Below, piece after piece: positions 1 through 12,107 of a stretch of DNA of 64,000 bases. Position 1 is the first letter of the stretch. Each line of letters begins with the position of its first letter. The notes beneath the pieces are model-generated. The model saw only the letters and a list, made by a program, of their open reading frames with translations. It made no database searches and had not been told where the DNA came from. The stretch lies in assembly GCF_033115175.1 (NCBI RefSeq), contig NC_084835.1, positions 90,331,948 through 90,395,947 of the forward strand. The letters are read 5' to 3'. The stretch is from Lepus europaeus. Taxonomy: Eukaryota > Chordata > Mammalia > Lagomorpha > Leporidae. The position numbers were made by a program, and so were the translations under genes.

Positions 1-262
1 GTTCACGTCCCAGCTGCTCCTCTTCTGATCTAGCTCTCTGCTATGGCCTGGAAAACCAGTGGAAGATGTCCCAAATGCTTTGGCCCCTGCACCCATGTAG
101 AAGACCCTATAGAAGCTCTTGGCTTTGGATGGGCCCAGCTCTAGCTCTTGCACCATTTGGGGAATAAATCAGTAGATGGAAAACCTTTCTCTCTGCCCCT
201 CCCTCTCTGTCTGTAACTCTACCTCTCAAATAAATAAATAAAATCTTTTTTTTAAAGTGGAA
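1..262 (+). mobile_element. CSINE (rabbit C repeat), cut by window edge
   Basis: The head is missing because the window starts inside the element. The diagnostic body is visible: a 'ctctgctatggcctgg' block, a 'gcccctgcacccatgt' block, then a CT-rich stretch and an AAATAAATAAATAAAATC tail at about 227-250. The AAATA-type tail places it with the older C-repeat copies rather than the poly(A)-tailed young ones. Confidence 0.9.
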
Positions 263-2159
263 AACTTTCTTGCCCCATTCTTAAAGGAGTTTGTCATATA
301 AAAATAGGTTAAGTGAAATTCCTGGGGGAAAATGCAAGGCAGTTAAAGATTATCTCTGGTGTTCCTGGATGTCTGGTTCTTTGCCTTTGCCTCAATGCAC
401 ACAAGTTCTTCTCTACAGTCCATGGATATTGTTTCCTACTCTCTGAATCTGAGAAATTTCTCAAAGAACAAAAACTGAAGCTCATTCACAGAAAACTACA
501 AATAGCTTAAAATCATCTCCAAGTATTGTTATTTTATGTTTTACACTAAAAGAGTAGAGTGCTTAGGGTAGAATGGTAGATTTACATATGGTATTGGGTT
601 TGGTTGACTCTAAATAAACATTAATGTGGCTAAGCATTGCTAGGGAGTGATCTTGAGAGCAGCACTTGTGAAAGAGATAGGAAGGAAGCAGGTTTGTGCA
701 GAGAAAGAGTTGAGCCTTGAAGCCTCAACACAAGCCTCAGCGCATCCTTCATGGATTTTTGAAAACGGATGTCCTTTCAGAGGTTGGAATGAGTTGATGT
801 GAGACAGCCTGCCTTTATATGCCTCATTGGAGAGTCACTGATGCAAGACACCCCAGAAAGGGAAAGTTGAGGTAATCTCCAAAGAAAGTGACTTCAGTAG
901 TATTCTCAACAACTGGGGTAATAATATTTTATTCTTTAAGGAAAATCAGAGTCATGATGTCCTCTACATCCAGAAAGTGAGTGAATACCTTGGGGTGGGT
1001 AGAAGGGCAAGTAGAAAGATCTATATATAAAACTATGAAATTACATCATTTCCACTACCTCTAAATACATGTATAATAAGACTGCACTTCCTATCTATAC
1101 TACAATTTAGGTGGGTAAGATGAAAGTACTGAACACATACTATCATAAAGACCATTGTGGTACCTACATTGTCACTCTTGAGCAGGGCCTTGATTTCAAC
1201 TTCATGAACTTTACCAGCAGTATGTATTGTTTTTTCTCTTTACCTTTCTTTAAGCAATGTTCTTTTCATTAATAAATAAGTCACAAAGACAATATTTCAA
1301 AAACTAAAATCAAAACAAGGGTCCCTTCACTTTAGGAATAAACTTTTGTCTCATTTCTCCTTTGATGTCTGTTTTAGGGTATTACATCTGACCTTGTTAG
1401 GCAAATTTTACCACTGTACAGTCAAGATTATTAAGCAGAGGGTCTGGTCTTCTCCAAGCAGCATTTGTTCACCCCACAAAACTTATCTTGTGGTTCCAAA
1501 GAACAAATGGCTTTTGCTGGGCTCTTCAATAATATGATTTGCATGCTTGAAATGAGATCGCCAAAGTAATTGTAGAATATTGCTTGCCATTACCGTCATT
1601 AAACACAGGCAGATGTAGGAGCACTCCCAGGGAAAATCTTCCTGCTGGGTTTTCATGGAGATAAGTGCACAAAATCCACTTTTGAAAAGATGTTGAATGG
1701 AATGAATTTGCCATTCACTGGCTGTCTGATGATGATTTGCTTGTTAATTGGAAGTTTAGGCTTTAGAGAAGCCTTAACAAATTTGATTGCTAAATTCAGG
1801 AGGTTTACTCCCTCCTTGCAAGCCATATTCAGAGGCATAAATCCTACTTTTCATGTGTGTCTATGTACTCATTTAGAGTCTCTGTGAAAAGAAACCAATC
1901 CCTAGCCCTTTTGTCACTGGCACTTCCTGAAGTGACTTTACCAGCAAACAAGGACAAAATATTTTTGCCTTTGTAAGAATACAAATATTTGCTAAGAAAG
2001 TAGAGGACAGAACCAGAAGGTAAACCTCAGTGCAAATTTCTGATGATTGTCCCACACCATGCTACTATCAGCAGCTTCTCTGAACCCCTTTTGTGAGTAC
2101 CACTCTATTTCCACTCCAAATCAGCTCCAAGATTGCTAATAAACCCAAGTAAAACTTAC
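263..2159. other. Unique DNA, no gene seen
   Basis: I see no repeat family, RNA gene or convincing coding frame here. Open frames are all about 60-65 codons and overlap one another on both strands, as expected by chance. The last few hundred bases end in AATAAA (2138-2143) followed by an A17 run, which could mark the 3' end of an unrecognised retrocopied RNA (see findings). Confidence 0.6.
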
Positions 2160-2176
2160 AAAAAAAAAAAAAAAAA
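2138..2176 (+). repeat. AATAAA signal followed by A17 run
   Basis: AATAAA lies at 2138-2143 and an uninterrupted A17 run at 2160-2176. A signal-to-tail spacing of about 16 bases is normal for a polyadenylated RNA end, so this may be the 3' end of a processed retrocopy. I recognise no parent gene upstream and no target-site duplication. It could also be a simple A-run. Confidence 0.45.
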
Positions 2177-2782
2177 CAGAACATTTGTTTATAAAATCTG
2201 CTGTTTTTATTCTTTGTTCAGAACAGTAATGGGTGTCTGCTGCTCTGAAGAATGCCAACTAGTTGGCAAGGTTAGCAGCCCTGTGGGAAGAATCTTACTT
2301 TTTTATAAAGACCACAACAAACTGCAAATCTATAAAATGACTTTATTCATCCCTGTCGTTACCTATCCAGATTAGTTTTCTCTAAGTGACAATAAATTTA
2401 TCTCCAGCCAAGCAGAATGGCAACTGCCATGTGGAGCTACATGAGTAATTAGGTAAACAATACAGATAAGAGCTCCTATATGGTGTTGTAGAGAATGACC
2501 CACATCTAATAGTTCAAAGGAAAAAGTGGTTAGACAATTTTGTGTTTTTTTTCCTTATTTCCAGGGATATCACAGTGTAGACATTGACTAATCAGAGCTG
2601 AATATCATTTATATAGCAAATGCTATTGACATGAAGCTGTATGTAACAAATATACATTGGGACTAATTATAGATAGAGCCCTACAAATAGTAACAGAATT
2701 TTCAATAGTTAGTAAATTAAAAGCCTCTCCATGATCCTTAGCACTCTGAGTCTCTGTCATCTCAAACAATAGTTTCAGGTAC
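2177..2782. other. Unique DNA with one perfect palindrome
   Basis: No repeat family or gene is recognisable. The only structured item is the 16-bp perfect palindrome listed separately at 2253-2268. Confidence 0.55.
2253..2268. repeat. 16-bp perfect palindrome
   Basis: TGCCAACTAGTTGGCA equals its own reverse complement. Its halves GCCAA and TTGGC are NF1-family half sites, but in the everted order rather than the classical TTGGC-N5-GCCAA order, so a binding site is only a guess. Confidence 0.6.
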
Positions 2783-3140
2783 TTCTTTTTCTTTTTTCTC
2801 AAAAAAATATCCATTTATTGTTTTGAAAGGCAGAGTAATAGAGAAAGAGGGGTAGAGAAAGTGAGGTGAGAGAGAGAGAAAATGTTGCATTCACTAGTTC
2901 ACTCTCCAAATGCCCGCAACAGAGCAGGCTGAGTCATGCCAAAACTAGGAGCCAGAAACTCCACCCTGGTATCCCACATAGGTGGCAGGAACCTAGTTAC
3001 TTAGGCTATCATATTCTCCTTCCCAAGCACATTAGCAAGAAGACAGACCAGAATAGAGTAGCCAATACACCAATGCCACTCCAAAATGGGATAAGGTGTC
3101 ACAAGTTGCAGCTTAACTTACTGTGCAGCAATGTTCACTC
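2783..3140 (-). mobile_element. CSINE, old copy, reverse orientation
   Basis: Read on the minus strand this is a whole, diverged C repeat. On the plus strand one sees the reversed tail and CT stretch (as GA-rich sequence at 2830-2880), then 'cactagttcactctcc', 'tggtatcccaca' and a degraded head near 3090-3140. Many substitutions and no clear duplication indicate an old insertion. Confidence 0.8.
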
Positions 3141-3197
3141 AGCACATCTTGCAACTTCTAAGCTACAATAGCCAGGCAGAGATAAAACCCATCTTTA

Positions 3198-3640
3198 GGG
3201 GGCTGATATTGTGGCACAGTGGGTTAACCTACCACCTACAACACCAGCATCTCATACAGGCATAAATTCGTGTCTCAGCTGCTCCACTTTTGATCCAGCT
3301 CCCTGTCTCTGCTAATGTACCTAGGAGAGCAGAAGAGGATGACCCAAGGATTTGGGCCCCTATACCCATGTGGAACACCCAGATGAACCTCCTGGCTCCT
3401 GACTTCAGCCTGGCCAAGCCTTGGCTGTTGTGGTCATTTGGCTAATGAACCAGCAAAAAGAATATATTCATTCTCTTTCTTCTCTCTCTCTATAGATAGA
3501 TAGATATAGATATAGCTATATAGATATAGATACATAGATAGATATCCCTCTCTCTCAATCTCTCCCCCGCCACCCCACCCCACTATAAGTCTGCCTTTCA
3601 AATAAATGAATAAATCTTTTAAAAACAAACAAAAAAAGAC
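3198..3640 (+). mobile_element. CSINE, old copy with TAGA expansion
   Basis: It begins with GGGGCTGATATTGTGGCACA (head with A box) and continues through 'cagctgctccacttttgatc' and 'cccctatacccatgtgg'. The tail is 'cctttcaaataaatgaata' at about 3593-3612. It is longer than its relatives because a (TAGA)n microsatellite has grown inside the CT-rich region. Confidence 0.88.
3491..3545. repeat. Imperfect (TAGA/TATAGA)n microsatellite
   Basis: Mixed TAGA and TATAGA units run for about 55 bases inside the CT-rich part of the surrounding CSINE, so the microsatellite was seeded by the SINE. Confidence 0.85.
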
Positions 3641-3714
3641 TTCCCTCTGGAAATTTTAAAACTCCAGCCTCAGACCCCTGTTCATTTGATGAGACAGAGA
3701 TCATTATAGTTTTA

Positions 3715-4240
3715 TTCATGTATTTAAAAGCATTTATTAATAGTCTTCTATGTGCCACAGTCTCCATAGATGCTGTGGATATAAAGTTGAGGATGGCCTC
3801 TGCTTTCATGAAACTCGTAGCACTGAGCACAATTAAACTGCTTAAGTAGTAAAGCTTAACAAGGACCAACTATAATGGCAGAGAATCCAATCCAGTCTAA
3901 GTTACCCAGGTAGGGTTTCTTAGAGAGAGTGTCCACTGATGTGATACTTAAAGAATGACTAATGTGAGTTGAGAGGATAGGAGGGACAAAATGATTTTGG
4001 CAGAGAAACCTCATGTACTATGTCTCAGAGAGTTTGCAATGTATTCAAGACTGGCTGATAGTTTAGTAGAGCTGGACTGATGGACTTGGGGAAATGGTGG
4101 TCCTAATGAGGAGTGAAGCTGGAGTTGTCAAGGTGAAAGACTGGTTAATGAAGGGTGTTATGTCACAGGCCATTGGCACAGAGAGATTATCCAATAAATA
4201 TGTGCCAAATGAAGGTTTGCATGAATGAAATATTAGAACA
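3715..4240 (+). mobile_element. Probable ancient mammalian repeat, class uncertain
   Basis: The stretch 'cttctatgtgccacag' followed by 'gatgctgtggatataaa', then 'ctttcatgaaactcgtagc' and later 'cagagaaacctcatgtac', resembles the mammal-wide motif 'ctactatgtgccaggcac...ctggggatacaaa...catggagcttac'. The part near 4190-4235 resembles an L2/MIR 3' tail ('caataaatatgtgcc...gaatgaaa'). Divergence is high, so family assignment needs a repeat search. Confidence 0.4.
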
Positions 4241-4702
4241 TTTATGAAATTCTGGCAATGATAAGGACCAAGAAGAAACATTAGCTTTATTCAGAGTTTC
4301 ACAAGATAACCAACTCTCATAGATACTATTCCTATAGCATAAAAGGGGACCAAAACAAAACCCATGAGGTGGATACGAAGTTAAACCAGAAATCCTAGTG
4401 ATCAAATAGCATTATAAAGTTTTTCTGAGACTACAGAGATAAAACTTTAATAGAAAGGGAGCTGAAAGGCTTTCCCTCTGACTAGCCCTGTGTGCTTCCT
4501 AGAGCACAACTCCCTCCAGTAAGGATCAGGCTACTTGCTTAGAAATGATCCCAATATATCGTGCCTCATCACCATGTGAGAAGCTCAAACAGACAAACAC
4601 TGTTCTTGCTTATAGGTAGAAATTAATTGAGTTTTTATAAACAATCTTGAAAGGAAAATGCCATTAACTCAGGAACCTTGAGCAACTAAAATGTCATAAG
4701 GT
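4241..4702. other. Unique DNA, nothing recognised
   Basis: No repeat, RNA gene or coding frame can be supported here; short open frames are on both strands and without any recognisable protein motif. Confidence 0.55.
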
Positions 4703-5075
4703 TGGGCATTTGGTTTAGCAATTCAGACACTGCTTGGGGCACCCACATCCTATATCATATCAGAGTTCCTGGATTTGAGTCCCAGCTCCACTCTCCATTG
4801 CAGCTTCCTGCCACTGTACACTCTAGGAAACAGTAGGTGATGGCTCAAAAACTTGGGTCCCTGCCACCCATTTAAGAGACCCAGATTGTGTTCCTTGCTC
4901 CCAGGTTAGGTCTGGCTCAGTCTTGGCTGTTACAATGCATCTGGGGAGTGAACAAGTGGATAGAAGATACTCTTCTGTCTCTCTCTGATCCTCTCTGTCT
5001 CTCTCCATCCCCTTCCCCACTTCCAAATAAGTTAAATAGATAAATAAATAAATAAATAAAATAGTTTTTAAAACA
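4703..5075 (+). mobile_element. CSINE, variant-head subfamily
   Basis: The head reads 'gggcatttggtttagcaatt', a different C-repeat subfamily from the GGGGCCGGCGCC type. It continues through 'gagtcccagctcc', 'gcagcttcctgcc', 'aggtgatggctcaa' and 'ccctgccaccca', then a CT stretch and a tail with six AAAT units (about 5030-5062). Confidence 0.87.
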
Positions 5076-5809
5076 CAGAGGGGTAGAGAGATAAAAGAGA
5101 GAAAAGCAAAAGATTTGTTCACTTCTTCAAGCCACCTCTTTGTTCCTCTTACTGACCCTTTCTCACTGCAGCACTCTCAATAATTCTCATCCTAATACAA
5201 GGCAGGAAATCACCTCTGAACTTTCAGCCACACTCCAGAGGCATAGGAACACATCCTGTCACAAATTCACTCTGCTGCTTGCCTCTCGTATGAAACAACA
5301 GATCACTGATGTGATTGTACGTGAAAATAATGCTAACAAGAACATTGGCCAACAAACAGTGACTCCAAGAAACTAAGGGATGGGGTCTTGTGCTATTTGA
5401 AAGTAAAGCTAGCCTGAATCCCATTATGGTCATTGAGTTTAGTCATAATATTTAACTTATTTTGAATTTCAAATTGTGAGAAAAGGAGTACATGAGGTTT
5501 TTCTGTTTACCAAAGAGAGGTAAAGTTTACAAAGGTTGAGAAACCACACACAACCCATGCAACAGAGCTTGGCATCTTTCATTTTTCATGTCATGGAAGA
5601 TTTTTAGATAAACATTGATGGCTTCCCACACAACAATCCCCTCCATACACATGGCACAATAGCACTATTTATTTCAGCAGTGCTTACCCTATAAATGCTA
5701 AGACAAATTATCCCATTTCTTTTCTTTCTGTATGGGGTTGCTGCTCCCCTGATTCCTACGGACGTGGGGTGAAACACAGAGTATATATTCACCATCCCTG
5801 TGAGGAATT
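5076..5809. other. Unique DNA, nothing recognised
   Basis: I see no repeat family or gene. Short frames of 60-78 codons lie on both strands over the same bases and are explained by chance. Confidence 0.55.
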
Positions 5810-5945
5810 AAATAAAGCAAGCAAACCTAGCAGAGTTACAAAGTTTTACCCAAGGTCACCATTGCCTGTTAGTAGTAGAGCTGGAAATAAAAGCCAGGAC
5901 CTTTCTTTTTCCTGTCTTGCGCCCGTTGGACCAAACTGCTCTCAA
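5810..5945 (-). mobile_element. MIR SINE remnant, reverse orientation
   Basis: On the plus strand 'ttacccaaggtcacc', 'gttagtagtagagctgg' and 'aagccaggacct' match the reversed MIR core ('ttgcccaaggtcacacagctagtaagtggcagagctggg...aacccagg'). Length and divergence fit an ancient mammal-wide SINE. Confidence 0.7.
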
Positions 5946-7619
5946 TCAATAGGCAGCCAGTTATGACGGATTCACATTCTACCTGGTGTCAATAAAAACA
6001 AAAATCAAGTTTTAATCAAAACACATAACCAAGATCTACATTTCTCTTGGCCTCAATAAATCTTCCCCAAAGGAAGCAGGCTAAAATTCTTTACATTTAA
6101 AAAATGAGCTCCGCTGGGACTCCAAATTCCAGTTCGATTTTTGAGCCAAGGCATTTTTTTTCTTTATCATGCACTTGGTGCTGTAGTGTGATAAGAGCCC
6201 CATGCAGACCATAAAACTAATTTATCATCTGTAAGGTGTACAAAGAAAATGGTAGCTGCCTACTTGTCTGCTTGACATATGAGGTCATTTTTGCCGCTAG
6301 CTTTCTAATACTGAGCAATTTTATCAGCTATTTATATACATTAATTGTGGGTACCCATATGCTCAATGCTGTATTTAATAATGCATTGCATTGAATATGC
6401 ATTCCTTAAGTTTTAGCATGCAGGAAGCATCTTGCATTTAACTATTTGGTTTGCCTATTAAAGCCCATTATTCAGCTATGCCATGTTACCTTCGCTCTCA
6501 ACTAAATTTATGTTTCTTTAAATCTGGCTCACCCTGCTGAAGACCATTGAAGTGGACAAGGCTACTTCACATGTCCCAAGGGCTCCAAGCAAAAACAAGC
6601 AAAGGAAGTGCCATGGTCCACTTAATAATACTCAAGCAAAAGGATTATTTGATGAATCTCTTTTCCCCAAAGGACAGCAGCATATTCACGCTTGGCAGTG
6701 TAAATATAAATACAGTTCTCAGGCAACAGAGACAGAGGATGCTAGATAAAGTGTGAAAAATACCATAGCAAACAGCTATGCCAGAGTGATTTCTTAACTA
6801 CCAAGGGGAAATCAGTTCAAACATCCAAAGAAATGGCAACACTCTACTCTTCAAGTTTCATCCTCCAGAAAAGAAAACAAAACCCAGTTTTGCTGAATCT
6901 GCCCAACTGATGACTCTAGAAACCTATTCTTGCTATTAATACTCACTTCCTGGTAAGGAAAAAAATAGCAAATGCCCCCCTCAACTACTTCATGTGTCAT
7001 AAGTGTTAACAAATATATCATAAAATTAACTGCTGTAAGGACAAGATCTTAAATGTCCCAAATCAAACAATTTCTATAAGTGTCATAATCTATAAAGTAT
7101 TACAAAGTATTATCCTTTGTATGCCTAGGCTCAGAATAAATTTTCAGAGGAGCTTTTGTTACCAGAAGAACAAAAGAGAGGTAAAGTTTTGATCCAAGAC
7201 AAAAAAAAAAAAAATCAAGGAATCTTTGCCTAAGCAAATGCACTAAATGGAGAAAAAATTTAGCCAAAGCCAGTCCAATAGCCCAGATAGTGAGGTGGGC
7301 AAGTAACAAAAGAGAAACCAAAATGTTGACCTTATAGCCAAATCATGAAGGTTGTCATATTCATTCTCTTTCCCAAGTCTGTGATCTATGTAGTTTGTAT
7401 CACATAATCTAGTATTGAAATGTGTTTGGTGATCCTGCTAATACTGGATACCTTGAAACTACACATAAAATACATAATAGCATGGTTCCTCCCAAATCAT
7501 TCACTCCAACTCAAGATCATATCCTCACTATTTACCTGATGCCAATGTTGCCTATATGGATGAAAGAATCTACATATAAATTCTAAAATCCCCTTGCCTT
7601 TTTTCTGTAGAACTATGTA
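5946..7619. other. Unique DNA, includes a candidate conserved block
   Basis: No repeat family is recognised across these 1.7 kb. The part 6060-6540 is AT-rich but not low-complexity and carries many TAAT and ATGCAT-like words (see findings). There is an A14 run at about 7201-7214. Overlapping frames at 6547-6756 in two registers on the same strand are not gene-like. Confidence 0.5.
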
Positions 7620-7999
7620 CCTATTAGCTTTATTTCTTTTCTTTTTTCTTTTTCTTTTTTTTTTTTTTTTTTTTTTTTTTGACAGGCAGAGTGGACAGTG
7701 AGAGATAGAGAGAAAGGTCTTCCTTTACCATTGGTTCACCCTCCAATGGCCACTGCAGCCAGCACACCGTGCTGATCCAAAGCCAGGAGCCAGGTGCTTC
7801 CCCTGGTCTCCCATGCGGGTGCAGGGCCCAAGGACTTAGGCCATCCTCCACTGCACTCCCGGGCCATACCAGAGAGCTGGCCTGGAAGAGGGGCAACCGG
7901 GACAGAACCTGCATCCCGACCGGGACTAGAACCTGATGTGCCAACGCCACAGGCGGAGGATTAGCTTATTGAGCCATGGCGCCAGCCCCTATTAGCTTT
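7620..7999 (-). mobile_element. Young CSINE, reverse, with 12-bp target duplication
   Basis: A long T-run (pure from 7655 to 7680) is the reversed poly(A) tail. It is followed by 'gacaggcagagtggacagtg', 'tggtctcccatgcgggtg', 'ggcaaccgggacag' and the head ending 'gccatggcgccagcccc'. CCTATTAGCTTT flanks the element at 7620-7631 and 7988-7999; the last bases overlap the element's terminal C residues. The pure A tail and low divergence mark it as a young copy. Confidence 0.93.
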
Positions 8000-8194
8000 C
8001 ATGCAGGGTAAGCAAGATATTGGAATGAATCCTCCCATGTAGCCTTCAAACCACCTACCAGAGATTGTTTAGCCTTACCATATATCCAATGCCCAGTCTA
8101 TTTAACAAATTTGATAATTAGTTAGTTAAAATCCCTTTGTCTTGGCCTTGAGACCTTTTTCAAATGGCCTGAGTCAAAAAATAGTTTGTGTTCT
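8000..8194. other. Short unique spacer
   Basis: Nothing is recognised between two CSINEs. Confidence 0.5.
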
Positions 8195-8492
8195 GGACAG
8201 GCATTTGGTGTAGTGGTTAAGAAACCACTGGAACACCCACATCTTGCATCAGAACTCCTGAGTTCAAGCTCTAACTCTGCTTCCTGCTAATGAGCATCCT
8301 TCGAGACAGGAAGTAATGGCTCAAGAACTTGGATCCCTGGCAGTCATAGAAAAGGCCAAGTTCTGGCTCCTGGCTTCCCTCTGGCCAGCTGTCAACTGTG
8401 GCAGACATTTGAGAAGTGAACCAGAAGATGGAAAATCAATCTCTGCCTCTCTGCTTTTCAAATAAATAAACAAGTAAAATTTTAAAATAATG
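8195..8492 (+). mobile_element. CSINE, variant-head subfamily
   Basis: It starts 'gacaggcatttggtgtagtg', the same head type as the copy at 4703. It has 'aagtaatggctcaagaactt', 'ctcctggcttcc' and a tail 'gcttttcaaataaataaaca' near 8452-8471. The CT stretch is short. Confidence 0.86.
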
Positions 8493-9239
8493 ATAATTGT
8501 GTGTGTTATTGTACCTGATATTTTCAATGTCCCCTCATCCCTCTCCTGAGATCTCATCACACAATACCTACAAGACATCATTCTTACTCTTCAATGGATG
8601 GCTTAGGACCAACACACTAGTGTCTACTCAGTTTTTTGCCTCCTCACTTCATGAAGTGCTTTCAAATTTCTCTAAAAATCTAGATGCACTTGGAAATGCA
8701 CTCAGAATATAGATGTGACCCCTATATTTATGACAAAAAAAAGAAAGGAAGGAAGAAAAGAAAGAAAAAAAAAAAACAGAGAGAAAACAGCCTCCCCCGA
8801 ATCACCTACTAAAGTGAAGTAAAGTCAGATGTCAGTCAAGTGTTCTAGGGATAAAAGATGTGAGAAGAATCAGCTATAACCCCAAGTAGAAAAGAGCTTG
8901 GTGTAAATGTCTTTCATGTACATTTTTGACAAGATCGTTTCAACCTAAAATCAAAAGCTTATATTTAAACACCATAAATTGCATATCTACGAAAAATGAA
9001 GTCCCTACAGGCTAACTTTCTGCATTTTTGTTCTCTTTAAAGAAGGTATTAGAGCAATTTGGGCTGTCTTCTTAAAAGATTTTTATTATTTTGTGATAGG
9101 TAGCAGGAAGCTATCAACTGAATATGTAGCCAACAGGTCAGAAAGAAAGCAATGTGGTTTGACTGCTAAGCATGTCAGATCTGTCTTCAACTGACCAGAG
9201 CCAGCCGTGTGTGAGCATATGTGTGTGTGTCAGTGTGTG
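8493..9239. other. Unique DNA with small simple repeats
   Basis: It includes a GA/A-rich tract (about 8736-8777) and an interrupted GT tract (9207-9241). No gene or transposon remnant is recognised. Confidence 0.5.
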
Positions 9240-9241
9240 TT
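9207..9241. repeat. Interrupted (GT)n tract
   Basis: Three short GT runs separated by 'gagcatat' and 'ca', ending in a T-run. Confidence 0.7.
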
Positions 9242-9700
9242 TTGCATCTCTCACCACAGGTCTTGTTTATCAGCTCCCAGCCAAGCAACCTGAAATATCT
9301 TTGTTTTCTAAGCACTTCAGAGCTTTTTTTCTTTGACTAAGAAATCTGTCAGGAGACCTGGCAGAACATTCTCCCACTCGATGACAATGGGCATGAGAAG
9401 CCTGCTATCCCCCTTCCAGGAAATGCATTTGGAATCAGCTTGAGAATGCTTTGGTCAGATCTCAATGTGCAGGATTGTTGAGAGGAAAAACTGTCTCTTC
9501 GTTCCTCAGGCAAGGCAAATGCCATCACATCGCAGGCTCAGTGGGAGAGTGGAGATAATGAGGCATTTTGAAACAGCGGACATTGTCAGAAAGACAGAAA
9601 TTGGGAAAAGGGCTGAGGTGGTGAGTGATTATTTCTCTAAGGAGCAATGGAACACAAAATGGGTCTCAGTTTGGGTTAAGCAAGGGAGATAAGGAAAGGA
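9240..9700. other. Repeat-free block of mixed composition
   Basis: This interval is less AT-rich than its surroundings, has no recognisable repeat and keeps sparse CpGs. The open frame from about 9465 lacks recognisable domains. It is a candidate conserved noncoding element only on composition. Confidence 0.3.
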
Positions 9701-12100
9701 AGTATCCTATGAATTATTTACCAGTGGATATGGTTCAGCTTTGATCCTAGTCCTAATTGTGAGGTTGTCTTGATGCGTATGAACTGAAATAAAAATGAGT
9801 TGCGAACTTTTCTGACTGTGTATTCCCATGGACACATACATACCCTGATTTCCTTAAAGGTTATACATAAACCAAGTTTAGACTCACTTATAAAGTGTGT
9901 AAGGCAGCAGTTACTGGGAATATAATCTACCTAAAAATACATCCTCATCCTGCACCACAGTATTAAAACTTCTTTCACTAGAGATGCATTAACTTGTACC
10001 AATCAGTGTGTTTTTACATGCTGTTTTTTTTATTTACAATCAAAAAAGTGCTCAAAGCTAGAGGTTATTAATTAAGTTCACAGTGAAGTGTATCCAAAAG
10101 GCTTTATATTATGTCAATAGTATTTTAGATGGTCACAGGTCTGGTTTGCCAGACACCCTCAGGTTATGTTTACTATCCTGTCATACTTAATAGCAGCTCT
10201 TTCCAATCTCAAAGTTACAATAAATAATAAACTTTATACTCACCAATTAAAAAGCATTTTCAATTAATCTACTAGTTTAACCTTTAGTAGCAGAAGACAC
10301 CTTGACAAAACCTAAAAACCACAGATCTTTGGCGACCTTGGAGATCTGGAAAGGGAGAAGTAATGAACACTGAAGACAAATGCCACCCATTTCATGATTC
10401 CACTTCAGTACTGGTACAATCTGGAACATTCATTTTATCCATACTTAGTTTCCAGTCCTTTCCTCCTCACATGTGAAATGTAATGCAACATCACTCAACT
10501 TGGTTATTATCACTTTATCAATTAAAATCAATCGAGACAAGCACACAAAAATTGAACAACATACATATGCAAGAAACTGCGTATCTTATGCTAAGCAGAA
10601 ACTCCTGAAGAGTATAAGACATCAAAGTGACTATTGCTGCTGCCAATAGAAAAAAAAAAAAAACTAAAAGAGGAAATGGGAAAACCTGAATAACTCACAG
10701 CCTAGATAATTTTCCCACAAGGAATGGAAGCTTGCTATTGTCATTCACGCAGAGGGCATTAATTGATCAGGTCTCAGAGCAAGATAGATTTCCTCCAGAC
10801 AGACATTTCCTTGACTGTACATATTTAAAGTTCAACAGCATTGTCGCAAAATTTAAATTATACTTTATCATTATTAAGCTTAAATTTAGAATGGTGTTTT
10901 CCAAAAATATCACATTAGAGGGAAATACAGAGAACCACAAGAATTGTAATAGGCTCAAAACACATAGCATATCTTATTCAGGTCAAACACAAATATTGAA
11001 GAAAAATCCATTGTTATGTCATTTTTCATTCCTCTTAAAAGTATAAAATTATCTTCTAGTAGAAGTTCAGTGAGAAAAAGAAACTGTGGGCAACAGTAGT
11101 TGGGACAGCTCTGTGGAAAAAGTAGAGCAGGGGTAGATAGCTAAGAATAAATGATATAACACGTTATGATATGCTGTGACACTTCAACACTATAATAAAA
11201 TGGTACATTTTCATTGCTTTGAAATGTTAAGTTCTAATGAGAAACTAGAAGGAGAAAATATATAAAGATATGAAAACCCTGCCTCGGAAACTGAGAAGAA
11301 ACATTTAATCATAGTCAATAATAAAGAAATGTGAGGGAGAAAATAAAATGTGGGTTAATAATTTTTGATTTAAATATAGTAGAAATGAGAAGCCCCCTAA
11401 TTAAAGTTTGCATAAAAAGGTATTCAATATTAGGACGTATGATTATTCTTCCATCATTAATATAGGGAACTTCCAGTCACAAGCATGCCAAAAACAATGT
11501 CTTAAACAATGCCTTAATACTCTCTGTGTACCAATGCTTTATAAGATTAATTCTCAACATTTAAAGAAACTTTTCAGTTCCTCCAATATCCAGCTACATG
11601 TCAACTCCATCTTCACCACACTGACACCAGGATGACTGATATTAGTTTTGATTTGACATTTCAACCATTGAAATACACAGGCACACTCACTCACACTCAC
11701 ACTCACACACACACACAAAGCCTTCAACTTGAGATTTGATTGGCATCAGTCATTTCATAACCTGTCTCTTGGGATTAGGACCAATGGACCTTTTTAAAGC
11801 TTCCCTTATTGAACTGACCCTTTTGATCTCAACACATGATTCATACTTGCTAATCTTCTCAGAGGCCTTCCTTACTCTTAACAAGCCTGTCATTTCTTCC
11901 TTCTCAAAGATATTTTTCTCTAGGTACAACATGATTTAAAATGTTATTTTTATGACTGTTCTTGATTTTGTGAGGAAAAAAACAAAATTCATCAAAGAAG
12001 TAGCTATTCAATCTGATTAGTGAATTTTCCCAGGGGAATATAGACATCATCATGCTCATGGATTACATTTTAAAGACACATGAGACTTCAATCACTTAAA
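9701..12100. other. Unique AT-rich DNA
   Basis: I see no gene or clear transposon in this stretch. It has an A-run near 10650 and a CACACT/CA microsatellite at 11682-11717. A 104-codon frame at 10732-11046 overlaps a 67-codon frame on the other strand and has no protein family features. Confidence 0.5.
11682..11717. repeat. (CACACT)n/(CA)n microsatellite
   Basis: CACTCA-type units grade into a pure CA run of about seven units. Confidence 0.85.
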
Positions 12101-12107
12101 CAAATGT

